From assembly GCA_023474015.1 (NCBI GenBank), contig JAMCYN010000049.1, forward strand, positions 5,441 through 69,440: a DNA stretch of 64,000 bases. Direction: 5' to 3'. The position numbers and the translations under genes were made by a program. Under the pieces are notes generated by a model. That model was not told the DNA's origin. It ran no database searches and saw only the letters and a program-made list of their open reading frames with translations. This stretch comes from Armatimonadota bacterium. Lineage in GTDB: Bacteria; Armatimonadota; UBA5829. Shown here piece by piece: positions 23,771-33,051 of the stretch. The number at the start of each line of letters is the position of its first letter. Position 1 is the first letter of the stretch.

Positions 23771-26617
23771 TTGCCCTTAACCCGTCGGCAGTTTTTGAGA
23801 GGAATTGGGGTAGGAATCGGTGGGCTTACAATAACAGGCCAGAGCTATGAGCACCTGGTCCCGTTCATTCAGCAGCCTGACGATATGGCGCCCGGGGTCT
23901 CGTCCTGGTACGCCACAAGCTGCCGGGAGTGCCCGGCGGGCTGCGGCATGGTGCTGAGAAATCGCGAGTCCCGCGTCGTCAAGTGTGAGGGAAACCCTCA
24001 GCATCCCATAAATCGCGGAACTCTGTGCTCTCGCGGGCAGGCTGCGCTTCACGGACTGTATGACCCCGACCGCATCAAGAACCCGCTGCGCCGAGACGGC
24101 TCCGGCGCTCTCAAAGACGCTAACTGGGACGACGCCCTGGATGCTGTCGCCGCCGCGCTCAAGCAAGGCGGCAGGCTGGCAGTGATCTCCGATTTGCAGA
24201 CCGGCTCTCTGGACACGATGATGCGTGCCTGGGTCACGGCCCTTGGCTCCGACCGTATGCTCATATACGAGCCGATCAACTACGAATCGGTAAAGGCCGC
24301 ATCGGGCGGGGTCGTGCCTAAGTTCAACATCGCCGGATGCGATTATCTGATCTCGTTCGCCGCTGATTTCCTCGAAACGTGGATATCCCCCGTGGAATAC
24401 GCAAGGGAGTTCACGGCTATGCGTCAGGTCAGGAACGGCATCCGGGCACGGTTCGTCTACGTCGGCCCGAGGGTCTCGATGACCGCCGCTAACGCCGATG
24501 TGAGGCTCATCGTCCCTCCGGGAGCCGAAGTGGAGATTGCATCGGCGATAATGACCGGAGCCACGGACAATGTCGCCCATAAGTATAACCTCGACCCTCG
24601 CGACATCAGCCGAATCGCTAGCGAGTTCGCCAGCGCGGCAGTTCCGCTTGCTCTGCCGGGGGGCGATGCGGGGACGGCCCGAGCCGCGATGACATTGAAT
24701 ACGACCAAGGGCGCGGACCTGATCGACCGAACGAAGCCGCACGCCGTGACTCATATCGCAAGTCGAGCGGAGGTCGATTCACTGGTTCGAGATATGGAGC
24801 ACGGTGGCATAGACACGCTGCTCATATTCGGAGCGAACCCGATCTACTCGATGCCGAAGTCCGCGCGGTTCGCCGATGCGCTCAAGCGCGTCAAGACCGT
24901 GATCAGCCTGTCGAGCTTTATCGACGAAACGACCGCCCGCGCGCACTGGGTCCTGCCGTCGAACACGCCGCTTGAGTCCTGGGGCGATTATTTGCCCTAC
25001 CCCGATGTCGCAAATTTGATGCAGCCGACCATGGGCACTCTCTTCGACACCCGCCAGACCGGTGACATATTGATCGAGCTTGCCCGACGCGCGGGATTGG
25101 ACCCAACGACCGTATTCAAGGCGGACACGTATTATGAATACCTGCGCGCGCGCTGGGGCGCGCCGCTGCCTCCAGAGAGCGACCCCGATACAAGCTCGCC
25201 CCACTGGGAGAGCCTGATGCAGGTCGGAGGCCGTTGGCCGGGCGCATCGGGGAATGCCACGCCGCCGACCGGGTATGAGACCGCGTCGGAGTCCGGTTCC
25301 GTCCCGGTGACGCTCACTCCCGCACCCGCGCCCGTCACAGCCGCGCCATCGGCAGCCGGGCCGTTCGCCATCGCTCCGGTCAGCGCGCCGAAGCCGGGGG
25401 ATGTTCGCCTCTGGGCGTATCCGCACATCTACATGTATGACGGTCGCGGAGCCAATCGGCGTTGGCTTCAGGAAATGCCGGAGCCGGTGACCAACTGCCT
25501 GTGGGGAACCTGGGCAGAGATGCACCCATCGACAGCATCCAAGCTCGGCGTGGACACGGACGATCTTGTCGAGATCGATTACCAAGGCGCAAAGGTGACC
25601 CTGCCGGCATATGTCTGGGATGGGGTCGCGCGGGATACTATCGCGGTCCCAATCGGCGAAGGCCATACGGAGTACGGCCGTTATGCGAGTGGCACGGGCG
25701 TGAACGTGCTTCCGCTGCTTGGGGTCGAAAACCCGATGGTGAAAGTCGCTGCATCAGGTGGAAGCAAATGGATTACGCGCATTAAAGGGTCGGCGGACCA
25801 GCACGGCCGGGAGATTGTCCAAACCGCCATCCTCGGGGAACCTGTGGAGCGTGATAAGATCACCATGCCGCTGCCGTCCGGGTATGGGCGCAACGACATC
25901 TACCCACCTCACGATCACCCCCTGCACCGCTGGGCGATGGTTGTCGATATGGACAAGTGCATCGGCTGCCATGCGTGCGTCACCGCGTGCTATGCAGAAA
26001 GCAATTTGGCTGTCGTGGGGCCGGAGGGTATCTACCGCAGGCGCGAGATGCCGTGGATTAGAATAGACCGCTACATCGACTGGCGGCTCTCCTCCGCGCC
26101 GATTCTCTTTCAGCCGATGCTCTGCCAGCACTGCGACGCGGCCCCGTGCGAGCCCGTCTGCCCCGTCTTCGCCGCCGCTCACAGCGACGAGGGGATAAAC
26201 ATGCAGGCGTATAATCGCTGCGTGGGAACTCGTTACTGCTCCCACAACTGCCCCTACAAGGTGCGGCGGTTTAACTGGTTCGACTACGACTGGCCAGAGC
26301 CGATGAACTATCAACTCAACCCTGACGTGACCGTGCGAAGCCGCGGCGTTATGGAGAAGTGCACATTCTGTATCCAGCGGATACGCCAGGCGGAGATAGT
26401 GGCAAAGAGGGATAACAGGCCCGTGCAAGATGGCGAGATCACCCCCGCCTGCGCCGGAACATGCCCCACGGGAGTATTCACATTCGGCGATCTCAAGGAC
26501 CCGAACTCGCGCGTATCGAAGCTGATCGACACCGATCCTCGGGCCTATCAGGCGCTGCGCGAACTGAACACCAAGCCCGCGGTGATATATCTGAAGACGA
26601 TTGTAGAGAAGGTCTAG
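23771..26617 (+). CDS. actB: Alternative complex III Fe-S/molybdopterin-like subunit B (ActB)
   Basis: 948 residues from the TTG at 23771, which has GGAGGT 10 nt upstream and places a twin-arginine signal LTRRQFLRGIGVGIGG at the very start. Residues about 45-650 form a molybdopterin-oxidoreductase-like part that starts CRECPAGCGMV and has GTLCSRG; in this family it carries no Mo cofactor. The C-terminal ~230 residues are a four-cluster ferredoxin module: CIGCHACVTACYAESN, CQHCDAAPCEPVCP, CVGTRYCSHNCPYKVRRF and CTFCIQR...CAGTCPTG. ActB conducts electrons from quinol toward the cytochromes of complex III. First gene of the respiratory cluster. Confidence 0.9.
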   Translation: MPLTRRQFLRGIGVGIGGLTITGQSYEHLVPFIQQPDDMAPGVSSWYATSCRECPAGCGMVLRNRESRVVKCEGNPQHPINRGTLCSRGQAALHGLYDPDRIKNPLRRDGSGALKDANWDDALDAVAAALKQGGRLAVISDLQTGSLDTMMRAWVTALGSDRMLIYEPINYESVKAASGGVVPKFNIAGCDYLISFAADFLETWISPVEYAREFTAMRQVRNGIRARFVYVGPRVSMTAANADVRLIVPPGAEVEIASAIMTGATDNVAHKYNLDPRDISRIASEFASAAVPLALPGGDAGTARAAMTLNTTKGADLIDRTKPHAVTHIASRAEVDSLVRDMEHGGIDTLLIFGANPIYSMPKSARFADALKRVKTVISLSSFIDETTARAHWVLPSNTPLESWGDYLPYPDVANLMQPTMGTLFDTRQTGDILIELARRAGLDPTTVFKADTYYEYLRARWGAPLPPESDPDTSSPHWESLMQVGGRWPGASGNATPPTGYETASESGSVPVTLTPAPAPVTAAPSAAGPFAIAPVSAPKPGDVRLWAYPHIYMYDGRGANRRWLQEMPEPVTNCLWGTWAEMHPSTASKLGVDTDDLVEIDYQGAKVTLPAYVWDGVARDTIAVPIGEGHTEYGRYASGTGVNVLPLLGVENPMVKVAASGGSKWITRIKGSADQHGREIVQTAILGEPVERDKITMPLPSGYGRNDIYPPHDHPLHRWAMVVDMDKCIGCHACVTACYAESNLAVVGPEGIYRRREMPWIRIDRYIDWRLSSAPILFQPMLCQHCDAAPCEPVCPVFAAAHSDEGINMQAYNRCVGTRYCSHNCPYKVRRFNWFDYDWPEPMNYQLNPDVTVRSRGVMEKCTFCIQRIRQAEIVAKRDNRPVQDGEITPACAGTCPTGVFTFGDLKDPNSRVSKLIDTDPRAYQALRELNTKPAVIYLKTIVEKV

Positions 26618-26621
26618 GGCA

Positions 26622-27947
26622 TTGAGCACTAAGCAAATGCAGGAAATCGACGATCAGGTGCTGGCCTCGCTGGGGCGGCCGTCGCTCGGATATGTGGCGG
26701 TGCTAGGCTTGTGCGGCTTCCTTGTGATCGCCGGGGTTATGGCGTATACGGCGCAGTACTTCGTGGGAATGGGCGTCACGGGGCTGTCGATCCCCATCGC
26801 GTGGGGCGTATACATTACCAACTTCGTGTGGTGGATCGGTATCGCGCACGCCGGGACCCTGATCTCGGCGATCCTATTCTTATTCAGAACAAGCTGGCGC
26901 AATCGAATAAACCGCGCCGCCGAGGCGATGACAATATTCGCCATCATGACGGCAGGTCTTTTTCCTTTGATCCACCTTGGGCGGGTGTGGGTTTTTCAGT
27001 GGATCCTGCCCTACCCCAATTGGCGGGACCTCTGGCCGAACTTCAAGTCGCCACTGGTGTGGGATGTAATCGCGGTCAGCACCTATTTCACCGTGAGCAC
27101 GCTGTTTTTCTACCTTGGTCTGATTCCCGATTTGGCGAGCGCGAGAGACAAGACGCCGCCGGGCTGGCGTCAAAGTATGTATAAGATTATGGCTTTAGGC
27201 TGGACAGGTCGCTATGAGCAGTGGCGGCACTACGCGCGGACGTATCTTGTCCTTGCGTGCCTGGTCACGCCGCTGGTCATATCAGTGCACAGCGTTGTAT
27301 CATGGGACTTCGCCATGGCGGTTGTTCGAGGCTGGCACACCACCATATTCGCGCCCTACTTCGTCGCCGGAGCAATCCACTCGGGGCTAGCGATGGTCCT
27401 GATATTGCTTATACCATTGCGTAGGACGCTTCGCCTCGAAATGCTTTTCAGCCGCTACGCTCTGGAACAGATCACGCTCCTGATGATTCTTACCGGCTCG
27501 ATCATGGGCTACTCCTATGGGGTCGAGGCGTTCATGAGCTGGTACAGCGCCGACAAGTTCGACAGGCAGCTCGCTATCTTCCGCGCGTTCGGCTCGCCGG
27601 AGTATAGCTGGCTGTTCTGGCTGATGATTGTTTTCAACGTGCTCGTCCCGATGACGTTCTTCGTCAAGAGGTGGCGGACGAACCTGACCTATGTAATCAT
27701 CGCCGCGATACTGGTGAACCTGGGAATGTGGATCGAGCGATTCGTGATCATCGTGCCGTCGCTCGGGCATGACTTCCTGCCGTCCTCCTGGGCCGTATAC
27801 GCGCCGCGTCTGGTGGAGATCGCGGTCACGGGGTTCTCGCTCGGGTTCTTCCTGGCGCTGTTCCTGCTGTTCGTCAAGTTCTTCCCGTCCGTGCCGATGA
27901 CCGAGGCCAAGGACGACGTGCTCGCAAGACAGGAGGCCGCTCGATGA
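26622..27947 (+). CDS. actC: Alternative complex III NrdF/NrfD-like quinone-binding membrane subunit (ActC)
   Basis: 441 residues with ten membrane helices of the NrfD/PsrC family. Landmarks are WWIGIAHAGTLISAILFLFR (conserved His), VWVFQWILPYPNWRDLWPNFKSPLVWD and YAPRLVEIAVTGFSLGFFLALF near the C-terminus. ActC holds a periplasmic-side quinol site and contacts the last clusters of ActB. The TTG start lies 4 nt after the actB stop; an ATG 15 nt downstream lacks a ribosome site. Overlaps actD by ATGA. Confidence 0.9.
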   Translation: MSTKQMQEIDDQVLASLGRPSLGYVAVLGLCGFLVIAGVMAYTAQYFVGMGVTGLSIPIAWGVYITNFVWWIGIAHAGTLISAILFLFRTSWRNRINRAAEAMTIFAIMTAGLFPLIHLGRVWVFQWILPYPNWRDLWPNFKSPLVWDVIAVSTYFTVSTLFFYLGLIPDLASARDKTPPGWRQSMYKIMALGWTGRYEQWRHYARTYLVLACLVTPLVISVHSVVSWDFAMAVVRGWHTTIFAPYFVAGAIHSGLAMVLILLIPLRRTLRLEMLFSRYALEQITLLMILTGSIMGYSYGVEAFMSWYSADKFDRQLAIFRAFGSPEYSWLFWLMIVFNVLVPMTFFVKRWRTNLTYVIIAAILVNLGMWIERFVIIVPSLGHDFLPSSWAVYAPRLVEIAVTGFSLGFFLALFLLFVKFFPSVPMTEAKDDVLARQEAAR

Positions 27948-28453
27948 ACGGGCAGGTCGGCGTACGGGCGCGATTTGATGACTATGAGGCTTTCAAGAAA
28001 GCGCTCAGGACCCTTAAGGACTCCGGGATGCGCCACTATGACGCCTACGGCCCGACAAATCTTAAAGAAATCGAGGATCTGATGCCAGCCAAGGGCAGCG
28101 GAGTGAGAGTATGGGCAACAGCTGGAGCGTTCACCGGGCTGGTAACGTTCTGGTTGATGTGCACGATGACGGCTGTCATCTTTGGCCTGATCGTCGGGGG
28201 AAAGCCGCCGATATCGAACCTGCCCTATATTATCCCGGCGTACGAGGGCACTATACTACTCGGGTCGATAGCGGCGTTCATAGTGGGCCTGTACTACGCT
28301 CGGCTGCGGCCCCAGGAACTGCCGGTGGGCTACGACCCGAGGTTCAGCCGGGACAGCTACGGCGTGGTCATACGCTGCGAACCCGGCGAACGAGGCCGTG
28401 TGGCCGAACAAATGAGAGACGCGGGAGCGGTGGAGGTCGATGAACTCGATTAA
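27944..28453 (+). CDS. actD: Alternative complex III subunit D (ActD, DUF3341)
   Basis: A 169-residue membrane protein with two helices (about 51-75 and 95-118) between a cytoplasmic N-terminal domain (VRARFDDYEAFKKALRTLKDSG) and a C-terminal domain with RFSRDSYGVVIRCEPGERG. This is the DUF3341 layout characteristic of ActD. Start is coupled to actC by ATGA. Overlaps actF by 14 nt. Confidence 0.88.
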   Translation: MNGQVGVRARFDDYEAFKKALRTLKDSGMRHYDAYGPTNLKEIEDLMPAKGSGVRVWATAGAFTGLVTFWLMCTMTAVIFGLIVGGKPPISNLPYIIPAYEGTILLGSIAAFIVGLYYARLRPQELPVGYDPRFSRDSYGVVIRCEPGERGRVAEQMRDAGAVEVDELD

Positions 28454-29642
28454 CTACCCGGAACAGAATACGCCCCGGTTCACCATGCCGATCCGGTTGT
28501 GGGTGATCTGCGTAACGCTGATAGCAATCGGCGGGGCGGGGCTTGCCATCGCCTTTATTGCCACTCCAAAGCAGGCATGGCTGTGGCTGTTGATCGGCTT
28601 CGTGAGCTTCACGGGCATCGCGAACGGCATGCTCGCCTGGGCGGCGGCGTTTAGGGTGGCCAAGGCCCGATGGACGCCCGCGATCAATCGACTGGGCCAC
28701 GCAGCCCTAGCGTTCGCGCCGGTCTCAGCGGTTGCTCTGATCGTTCTGCTCGCGGGAGTCGGCAGCTATGCGCCGTGGGTCCGCACGCCGGTGCCTGAAA
28801 AGGAAGCCTGGCTCAACGTGCCGTTCTTCATCATGCGTGAGTTGGCCCTGCTTGGAGGTTACTGGATTCTGAGCTTAGTTATGGTAAGATGGTCTCTCAA
28901 ATGCGACGCAAAGGCAATGCGCGGGGAAGAGATAACGGACAGGGAGCAGTTTCGGCTGAGCGCAATTGCGGTGGCGGTTGTAATGGGGTATGCCGTCACC
29001 TCCACGGTGGTCGCCTGGGACTTCATAATGTCGCTCTCACCGGAATGGTTCAGCACGATGTTCGGGACCTACTACTTCTGCGCCAATGCCTATGTGAGCC
29101 TGGCCGTCATTGCCCTGCTGATGGCTTTCCTGCGCGGGCCGTTGGGCATAGAAGATTTCACCAGGCCCCAGCAGTTCAAGGACATCGGGAATCTTATGCT
29201 TGCGTTCGCGCTGTTCGACATGGGCCTGTTCTTCGCCCAGTATCTGACAATCTGGTATGAAAATCTGCCGGAGGAGGTCGGGTTCCTGATCCTTCGTTAC
29301 CACACAGGCCCCTGGCCGTGGCCCGGCTGGGTCGCGCTTATAATTCAATTCGGCCTGCCGTTTATTGTGCTGCAGAGCAGGAAAGTGAAGCAGACCGCGA
29401 GGCTGATATCCATCATTGCCGTGCCGATCATCCTGGGTTATCTGCTTGAGAGGTATGTGCTGATCGTGCCGTCGATCTTCCCGGCAAAGCTGATAATCGC
29501 CCCCGTCGGGGCGCTGAGCTTGCTCGCGTTTCTCGGCGCGTTCGTATTAACGGTGGTTCTCTTCCTGGCAAAGTATCAGCCGGTCTGCGCCGCGCAACTG
29601 GCTCTCGGCCAGGCCGAAGTTCCGTTGGAGGAATCCCTATGA
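28440..29642 (+). CDS. actF: Alternative complex III quinone-binding-like subunit 2 (ActF)
   Basis: 400 residues with about ten membrane helices, in the NrfD-related ActF family. Recognisable segments: VTSTVVAWDFIMSLSPEWFSTMFGTYYF around residue 185 and ILRYHTGPWPWPGWVALIIQFGLPFI near residue 280. It pairs with ActC in the membrane module and may translocate protons. It precedes actA here, whereas the canonical gene order is A-B-C-D-E-F. Ends by overlapping actA (ATGA). Confidence 0.88.
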   Translation: MNSINYPEQNTPRFTMPIRLWVICVTLIAIGGAGLAIAFIATPKQAWLWLLIGFVSFTGIANGMLAWAAAFRVAKARWTPAINRLGHAALAFAPVSAVALIVLLAGVGSYAPWVRTPVPEKEAWLNVPFFIMRELALLGGYWILSLVMVRWSLKCDAKAMRGEEITDREQFRLSAIAVAVVMGYAVTSTVVAWDFIMSLSPEWFSTMFGTYYFCANAYVSLAVIALLMAFLRGPLGIEDFTRPQQFKDIGNLMLAFALFDMGLFFAQYLTIWYENLPEEVGFLILRYHTGPWPWPGWVALIIQFGLPFIVLQSRKVKQTARLISIIAVPIILGYLLERYVLIVPSIFPAKLIIAPVGALSLLAFLGAFVLTVVLFLAKYQPVCAAQLALGQAEVPLEESL

Positions 29643-30193
29643 CCCTCCGGCGAATACTCCGATCAATAACGGGCCTGTATACTCGCCGCTCGCCGTCGTT
29701 TAGAGGCGGGATGAGACTGCTGGGATGGGTAGCCGTCCCGACCATCATCGCCGCCGCCATCCTGACCGATCTTTATCCCGGCGAGAAGCAGCCGATACCG
29801 TTCAGCCACTACATTCACGCGACAACCAAGCAGATCAACTGCTTCTTCTGCCATCCGAACGCCGCGACGTCGTCCAATGCGGGGATGCCGTCCGTGGAGA
29901 AGTGCCTGCTGTGCCACAACGTCATAGCGACAAACTTCCAGCCGATACGCAAGATCACGGATTACTACATCCGGGGCGAATCCATCCCATGGGTGCGGGT
30001 CTACAGGCTGCCGGACTTCGTCCAGTTCAGCCATCAGCCGCACATCGCGCGGGGCTTCGATTGCAGCGAGTGCCATGGCAACGTGAAGGGCATGGACAGG
30101 ATATATGAGCCGAAGATTATCAATATGCGTTTCTGCGTCGATTGCCATCGGAAACACAAGGCATCGACGAGCTGCTTTTCCTGCCATTACTAG
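29639..30193 (+). CDS. actA: Alternative complex III pentahaem cytochrome c subunit (ActA)
   Basis: 184 residues. An N-terminal signal-anchor helix (GWVAVPTIIAAAILTDL) is followed by five CxxCH haem sites: CFFCH, CLLCH, CSECH, CVDCH and CFSCH, the last at the extreme C-terminus. Five haems on a membrane anchor match ActA. It would take electrons from ActB and hand them to the monohaem ActE or straight to the oxidase. It has moved from first to fifth position in the act operon, directly before ccoN. Confidence 0.9.
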   Translation: MTLRRILRSITGLYTRRSPSFRGGMRLLGWVAVPTIIAAAILTDLYPGEKQPIPFSHYIHATTKQINCFFCHPNAATSSNAGMPSVEKCLLCHNVIATNFQPIRKITDYYIRGESIPWVRVYRLPDFVQFSHQPHIARGFDCSECHGNVKGMDRIYEPKIINMRFCVDCHRKHKASTSCFSCHY

Positions 30194-30201
30194 GAGAGTA
30201 A

Positions 30202-31566
30202 ATGCCGGAACCGTTTTACAGACAAGAGAATAGCGCGGCGCGGACGTGGCTGGTGAGCGGGGCCGTGTGGATGGTGGTGGGGACCATTGCGGGGCTCGGC
30301 AGCGCCATACATTTGGTCGCGCCGGATTTCTTCGCCAATATTTCGTGGCTGGAGTTCGGGCGCGTGCGGGCGGTCCACGTCAACACCGTGCTCTTCGGAT
30401 TCGTTGTGACGATGCTGATCGGGTCGGCGCTTCATATCCTCCCCCGAGTGCTCAGCACGAAGCTGTACAGCGAGCCGATGGGGAATCTCGCATCGCTCTT
30501 CATGAATGCGGCTGTTCTGGTCGGGGCCGTTTCGCTGTTCGCGGGCTACAGCCAGGGCCGGGAATACGCCGAGTATATCTTCCCGGTGGACGTGCTGGTC
30601 GTGATCGCGTTCCTGCTTCTCAGCGTGAATATCGTCGCCACGATCACACGCCGCAATGAGCCATTGCTGTACGTCTCGGCGTGGTACTTCGTGGGGGCGG
30701 TAATATGGACATCGATAATGTACTTCATAGGCAACTCGATGTGGCATCCGAGGACCGGCTCCGAGGCGGGGATCGTCGACGCGATCTTCCTGTGGTTCTA
30801 CGGGCACAACGTGTTCGGCCTGCTCGTGACGCCGCTCGCGGTCGGCATCGGCTACTACATGGTCCCGCGCATCGCCAGGGCTCCGCTCTATAGCCAGTTG
30901 CTGGGAATCATAGGGTTCTGGTCGCTGCTTGCGTTCTACACGCACATTGGCGGCCATCATCTACTGCAAGCGCCGATCCCGACATGGCTCAAGACCGTAT
31001 CGATCATCGACAGCTTCGCGATGATGCTGCCGGTGGCGGTCGTGCTGATCAACTGGTGGTACACATCTAGGGGCCGGTTCGGCTGGTTCCTGACCTCGGC
31101 GGCGGCGAAGCTGCTGCTGCTGGGGAGCATCTGGTATGCGATAGTGTGCATCCAGGGGCCGCTGCAATCGCTCGCGTGGGTCCAGCGAGTGACGCACTTC
31201 AACAACTGGGTCATCGGACACTCGCACATCGCCGTGCTCGGGTTCACCGGCTTCATCGCGCTGGCCGGTATGTATTATATTCTGCCCTACGTCACCGGGC
31301 GCAGGCTCTACAGCGAAAGGCTCGCTAATTCGCAATACTGGCTGCTGCTCGTGGGGCTGATCGGCTTCTTCATTGTGCTGACCTCCGCCGGGCTGATACA
31401 AGGCCAGGACTGGAACAACGGCGAGACCGTCTATAGGACCACCCCACTGCTGAAACCATATATGGTCCTGCGGCTCGGCTTCGGGCTGTTCATCATACTC
31501 GGGGCGATGATCGGACTATACAATGTGATCATGACGCTTCTGCGTGGAAAGCCGGTGGACGAATGA
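30202..31566 (+). CDS. ccoN: cbb3-type cytochrome c oxidase subunit I (CcoN)
   Basis: 454 residues, twelve helices; the oxygen-reducing haem-copper subunit. Haem and copper ligands are visible: VHVNTVLFGF (low-spin haem His), WFYGHNVFGLL (CuB His), GYYMVPRIA (the cbb3 cross-linked Tyr in TM7), GGHHLLQAP (CuB His pair) and FNNWVIGHSHIAVLGF (haem ligands). High-affinity oxidases of this type serve respiration at low oxygen. AGGAGAG precedes the ATG 8 nt after actA. It overlaps ccoO by ATGA, so the oxidase and complex III are one transcript. Confidence 0.95.
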   Translation: MPEPFYRQENSAARTWLVSGAVWMVVGTIAGLGSAIHLVAPDFFANISWLEFGRVRAVHVNTVLFGFVVTMLIGSALHILPRVLSTKLYSEPMGNLASLFMNAAVLVGAVSLFAGYSQGREYAEYIFPVDVLVVIAFLLLSVNIVATITRRNEPLLYVSAWYFVGAVIWTSIMYFIGNSMWHPRTGSEAGIVDAIFLWFYGHNVFGLLVTPLAVGIGYYMVPRIARAPLYSQLLGIIGFWSLLAFYTHIGGHHLLQAPIPTWLKTVSIIDSFAMMLPVAVVLINWWYTSRGRFGWFLTSAAAKLLLLGSIWYAIVCIQGPLQSLAWVQRVTHFNNWVIGHSHIAVLGFTGFIALAGMYYILPYVTGRRLYSERLANSQYWLLLVGLIGFFIVLTSAGLIQGQDWNNGETVYRTTPLLKPYMVLRLGFGLFIILGAMIGLYNVIMTLLRGKPVDE

Positions 31567-32522
31567 GAGCCGCCGACTCCATCATCATAATAGGCAGCGT
31601 GCTGGTGATATTCGCGGCGACGTTCGCCGTGGCTCTGTGGCCGGCTTATACCATCGATCATGCGCCGTCGAGCGAGTGGCGGCCATTGACGGCTATCGAA
31701 GAGCGCGGTCGCCTGCGTTACATCGCAAACGGCTGCACCTACTGCCATTCGCAATATGTCAGGCCGCAGGATTGGGGCATCGGAGCCGAGCGGATCGCCG
31801 AGGCTGGGGACTACCACGAGCAGCGGCCGCATCTGTTGGGTTCCGAGCGTACCGGTCCCGATCTATCTCAAGCGGGTGGCGAGCACCCGGACGATTGGCA
31901 TCTCGCGCACTTCATCAACCCGAGGCTCACCAGCCCGAGGTCGCTGATGCCTCGGTTCGGCTTTGAAACCCGAAGTGACATCAATGCGCTGATTGCCTAC
32001 GTTCAGAGCCTGGGCGGCAAGGACGCCGACGCCCGCATGGCCGCGCAGAAGCGTTGGCACGCGGAGGCAATCGCGGCATTCAACAAAGGCCCGGACGAAA
32101 ACATCCGCTGGCTGCACTCCCGAGTGCCCAAGACTTGGCGGGCGATGCCCACGGAAAGCCCCGTCACGCACGCCTCGGTAATGCGCGGCGAAAAGGTCTA
32201 TCAGGACTACTGCGTCGGCTGCCACGGTCCGGTGGGTGACGGCAACGGCCCCGCCGCTCCGTACCTGATGCCCAAGCCGGTAAACTTCACCACGCTCAAG
32301 CGGCATCTCACCGACGGCAAATACATCGGCGGCATCCTCTACTACCAGATCATGAACGGCATCACCGGGACTGCCATGCCTTACTTTAAGAAACATCTGG
32401 AGTCGGCCAAGATATGGGATGTCGGCAACTACATCGAGTACAGCTTCATAAACCATACCGACGACCAATACCCCAGCGAGGGCATCCCGGCGGCATACGA
32501 AGGCAAGGAGGCGGCGCGGTGA
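31563..32522 (+). CDS. ccoO: cbb3 oxidase CcoO fused to a second cytochrome c domain
   Basis: 319 residues. An N-terminal anchor helix, then the CcoO domain with NGCTYCHSQYVRPQDWG (haem c, about residue 57) and its Met-bearing RSLMPRFGF. From about residue 205 comes a second class I cytochrome c with YCVGCHGPVGDGNGPAA and a Met in GTAMPYF. Ordinary CcoO is about 200-250 residues with one haem; here the second domain takes the place of a separate CcoP. No ccoP gene is present in the cluster. Electrons would pass from the ActA/ActE side to this dihaem subunit. Confidence 0.9.
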   Translation: MRAADSIIIIGSVLVIFAATFAVALWPAYTIDHAPSSEWRPLTAIEERGRLRYIANGCTYCHSQYVRPQDWGIGAERIAEAGDYHEQRPHLLGSERTGPDLSQAGGEHPDDWHLAHFINPRLTSPRSLMPRFGFETRSDINALIAYVQSLGGKDADARMAAQKRWHAEAIAAFNKGPDENIRWLHSRVPKTWRAMPTESPVTHASVMRGEKVYQDYCVGCHGPVGDGNGPAAPYLMPKPVNFTTLKRHLTDGKYIGGILYYQIMNGITGTAMPYFKKHLESAKIWDVGNYIEYSFINHTDDQYPSEGIPAAYEGKEAAR

Positions 32523-32785
32523 CGTTTGTGGAGGTGTGGGTCGGGTATGCGATTGTGGGGACGGCGGCGTTCTCGGCAGCGTTCATTTGGGCCGTGCGCA
32601 CGCGCCAGTTCACCGACTTCGACCGCGCGCGCCACATAGCCCTGGACGCGGCCAGCTCGATTGAGCCTACCGAAGACGCCGGGAGTCCCCCAAGCCGTGT
32701 TGATCGCTACGGACTCGTCGCCCTTGCCGTGATAACGTTGGGCGTTATCGTCTCGGCGATCTGGGTCGGGCTGAGGAATATATAA
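32519..32785 (+). CDS. CcoS-like small membrane protein with an additional helix
   Basis: 88 residues from the GTG at 32519 (AAGGAGG upstream; GTGA overlap with ccoO). The N-terminal helix VWVGYAIVGTAAFSAAFIWA followed by VRTRQFTDFDRARHIAL matches the layout of CcoS (helix, then W-A-V-R-x-x-Q-x-D-D/F-x), a small protein needed for copper and haem insertion in cbb3 oxidase. Unlike CcoS it continues through a linker into a second helix, LVALAVITLGVIVSAIWVGL. The CcoS link is inference from motif and position. Confidence 0.6.
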   Translation: MTFVEVWVGYAIVGTAAFSAAFIWAVRTRQFTDFDRARHIALDAASSIEPTEDAGSPPSRVDRYGLVALAVITLGVIVSAIWVGLRNI

Positions 32786-33051
32786 TGGAACTGGTTAACC
32801 AGGAGCTCACAAATATCATCGCGATTGTGGCTATGGTGGCGGGGATTCTGCTGGCGGTGTGGTGGCTCGTCGGCCTGTATTCCGTGCACACACGCAAGCA
32901 GGAGCATGAACTGCCGGAAGTGGACCTGCCCGCCGACCTGCACGAGACAATTTCGGGGGTTCCGGCATTCCTTTGGATATTCATACTGCTCACGGGGGTC
33001 ACGCTCGTTGCCTACGTGGTTTCCGTGTGGTTGTCTGGAGTAAGCTATTGA
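32785..33051 (+). CDS. Small two-helix membrane protein of the oxidase cluster, unknown
   Basis: 88 residues: helix 1 IIAIVAMVAGILLAVWWLVGLY (positions 11-32), an acidic loop ELPEVDLPADLHETISG, then helix 2 VPAFLWIFILLTGVTLVAYVV. The layout of acidic loop then helix recalls the FixP_N region of CcoP, but no haem domain follows. Start overlaps the previous stop (TAATG). It may replace the CcoP anchor or CcoQ; no firm family. Confidence 0.5.
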   Translation: MELVNQELTNIIAIVAMVAGILLAVWWLVGLYSVHTRKQEHELPEVDLPADLHETISGVPAFLWIFILLTGVTLVAYVVSVWLSGVSY

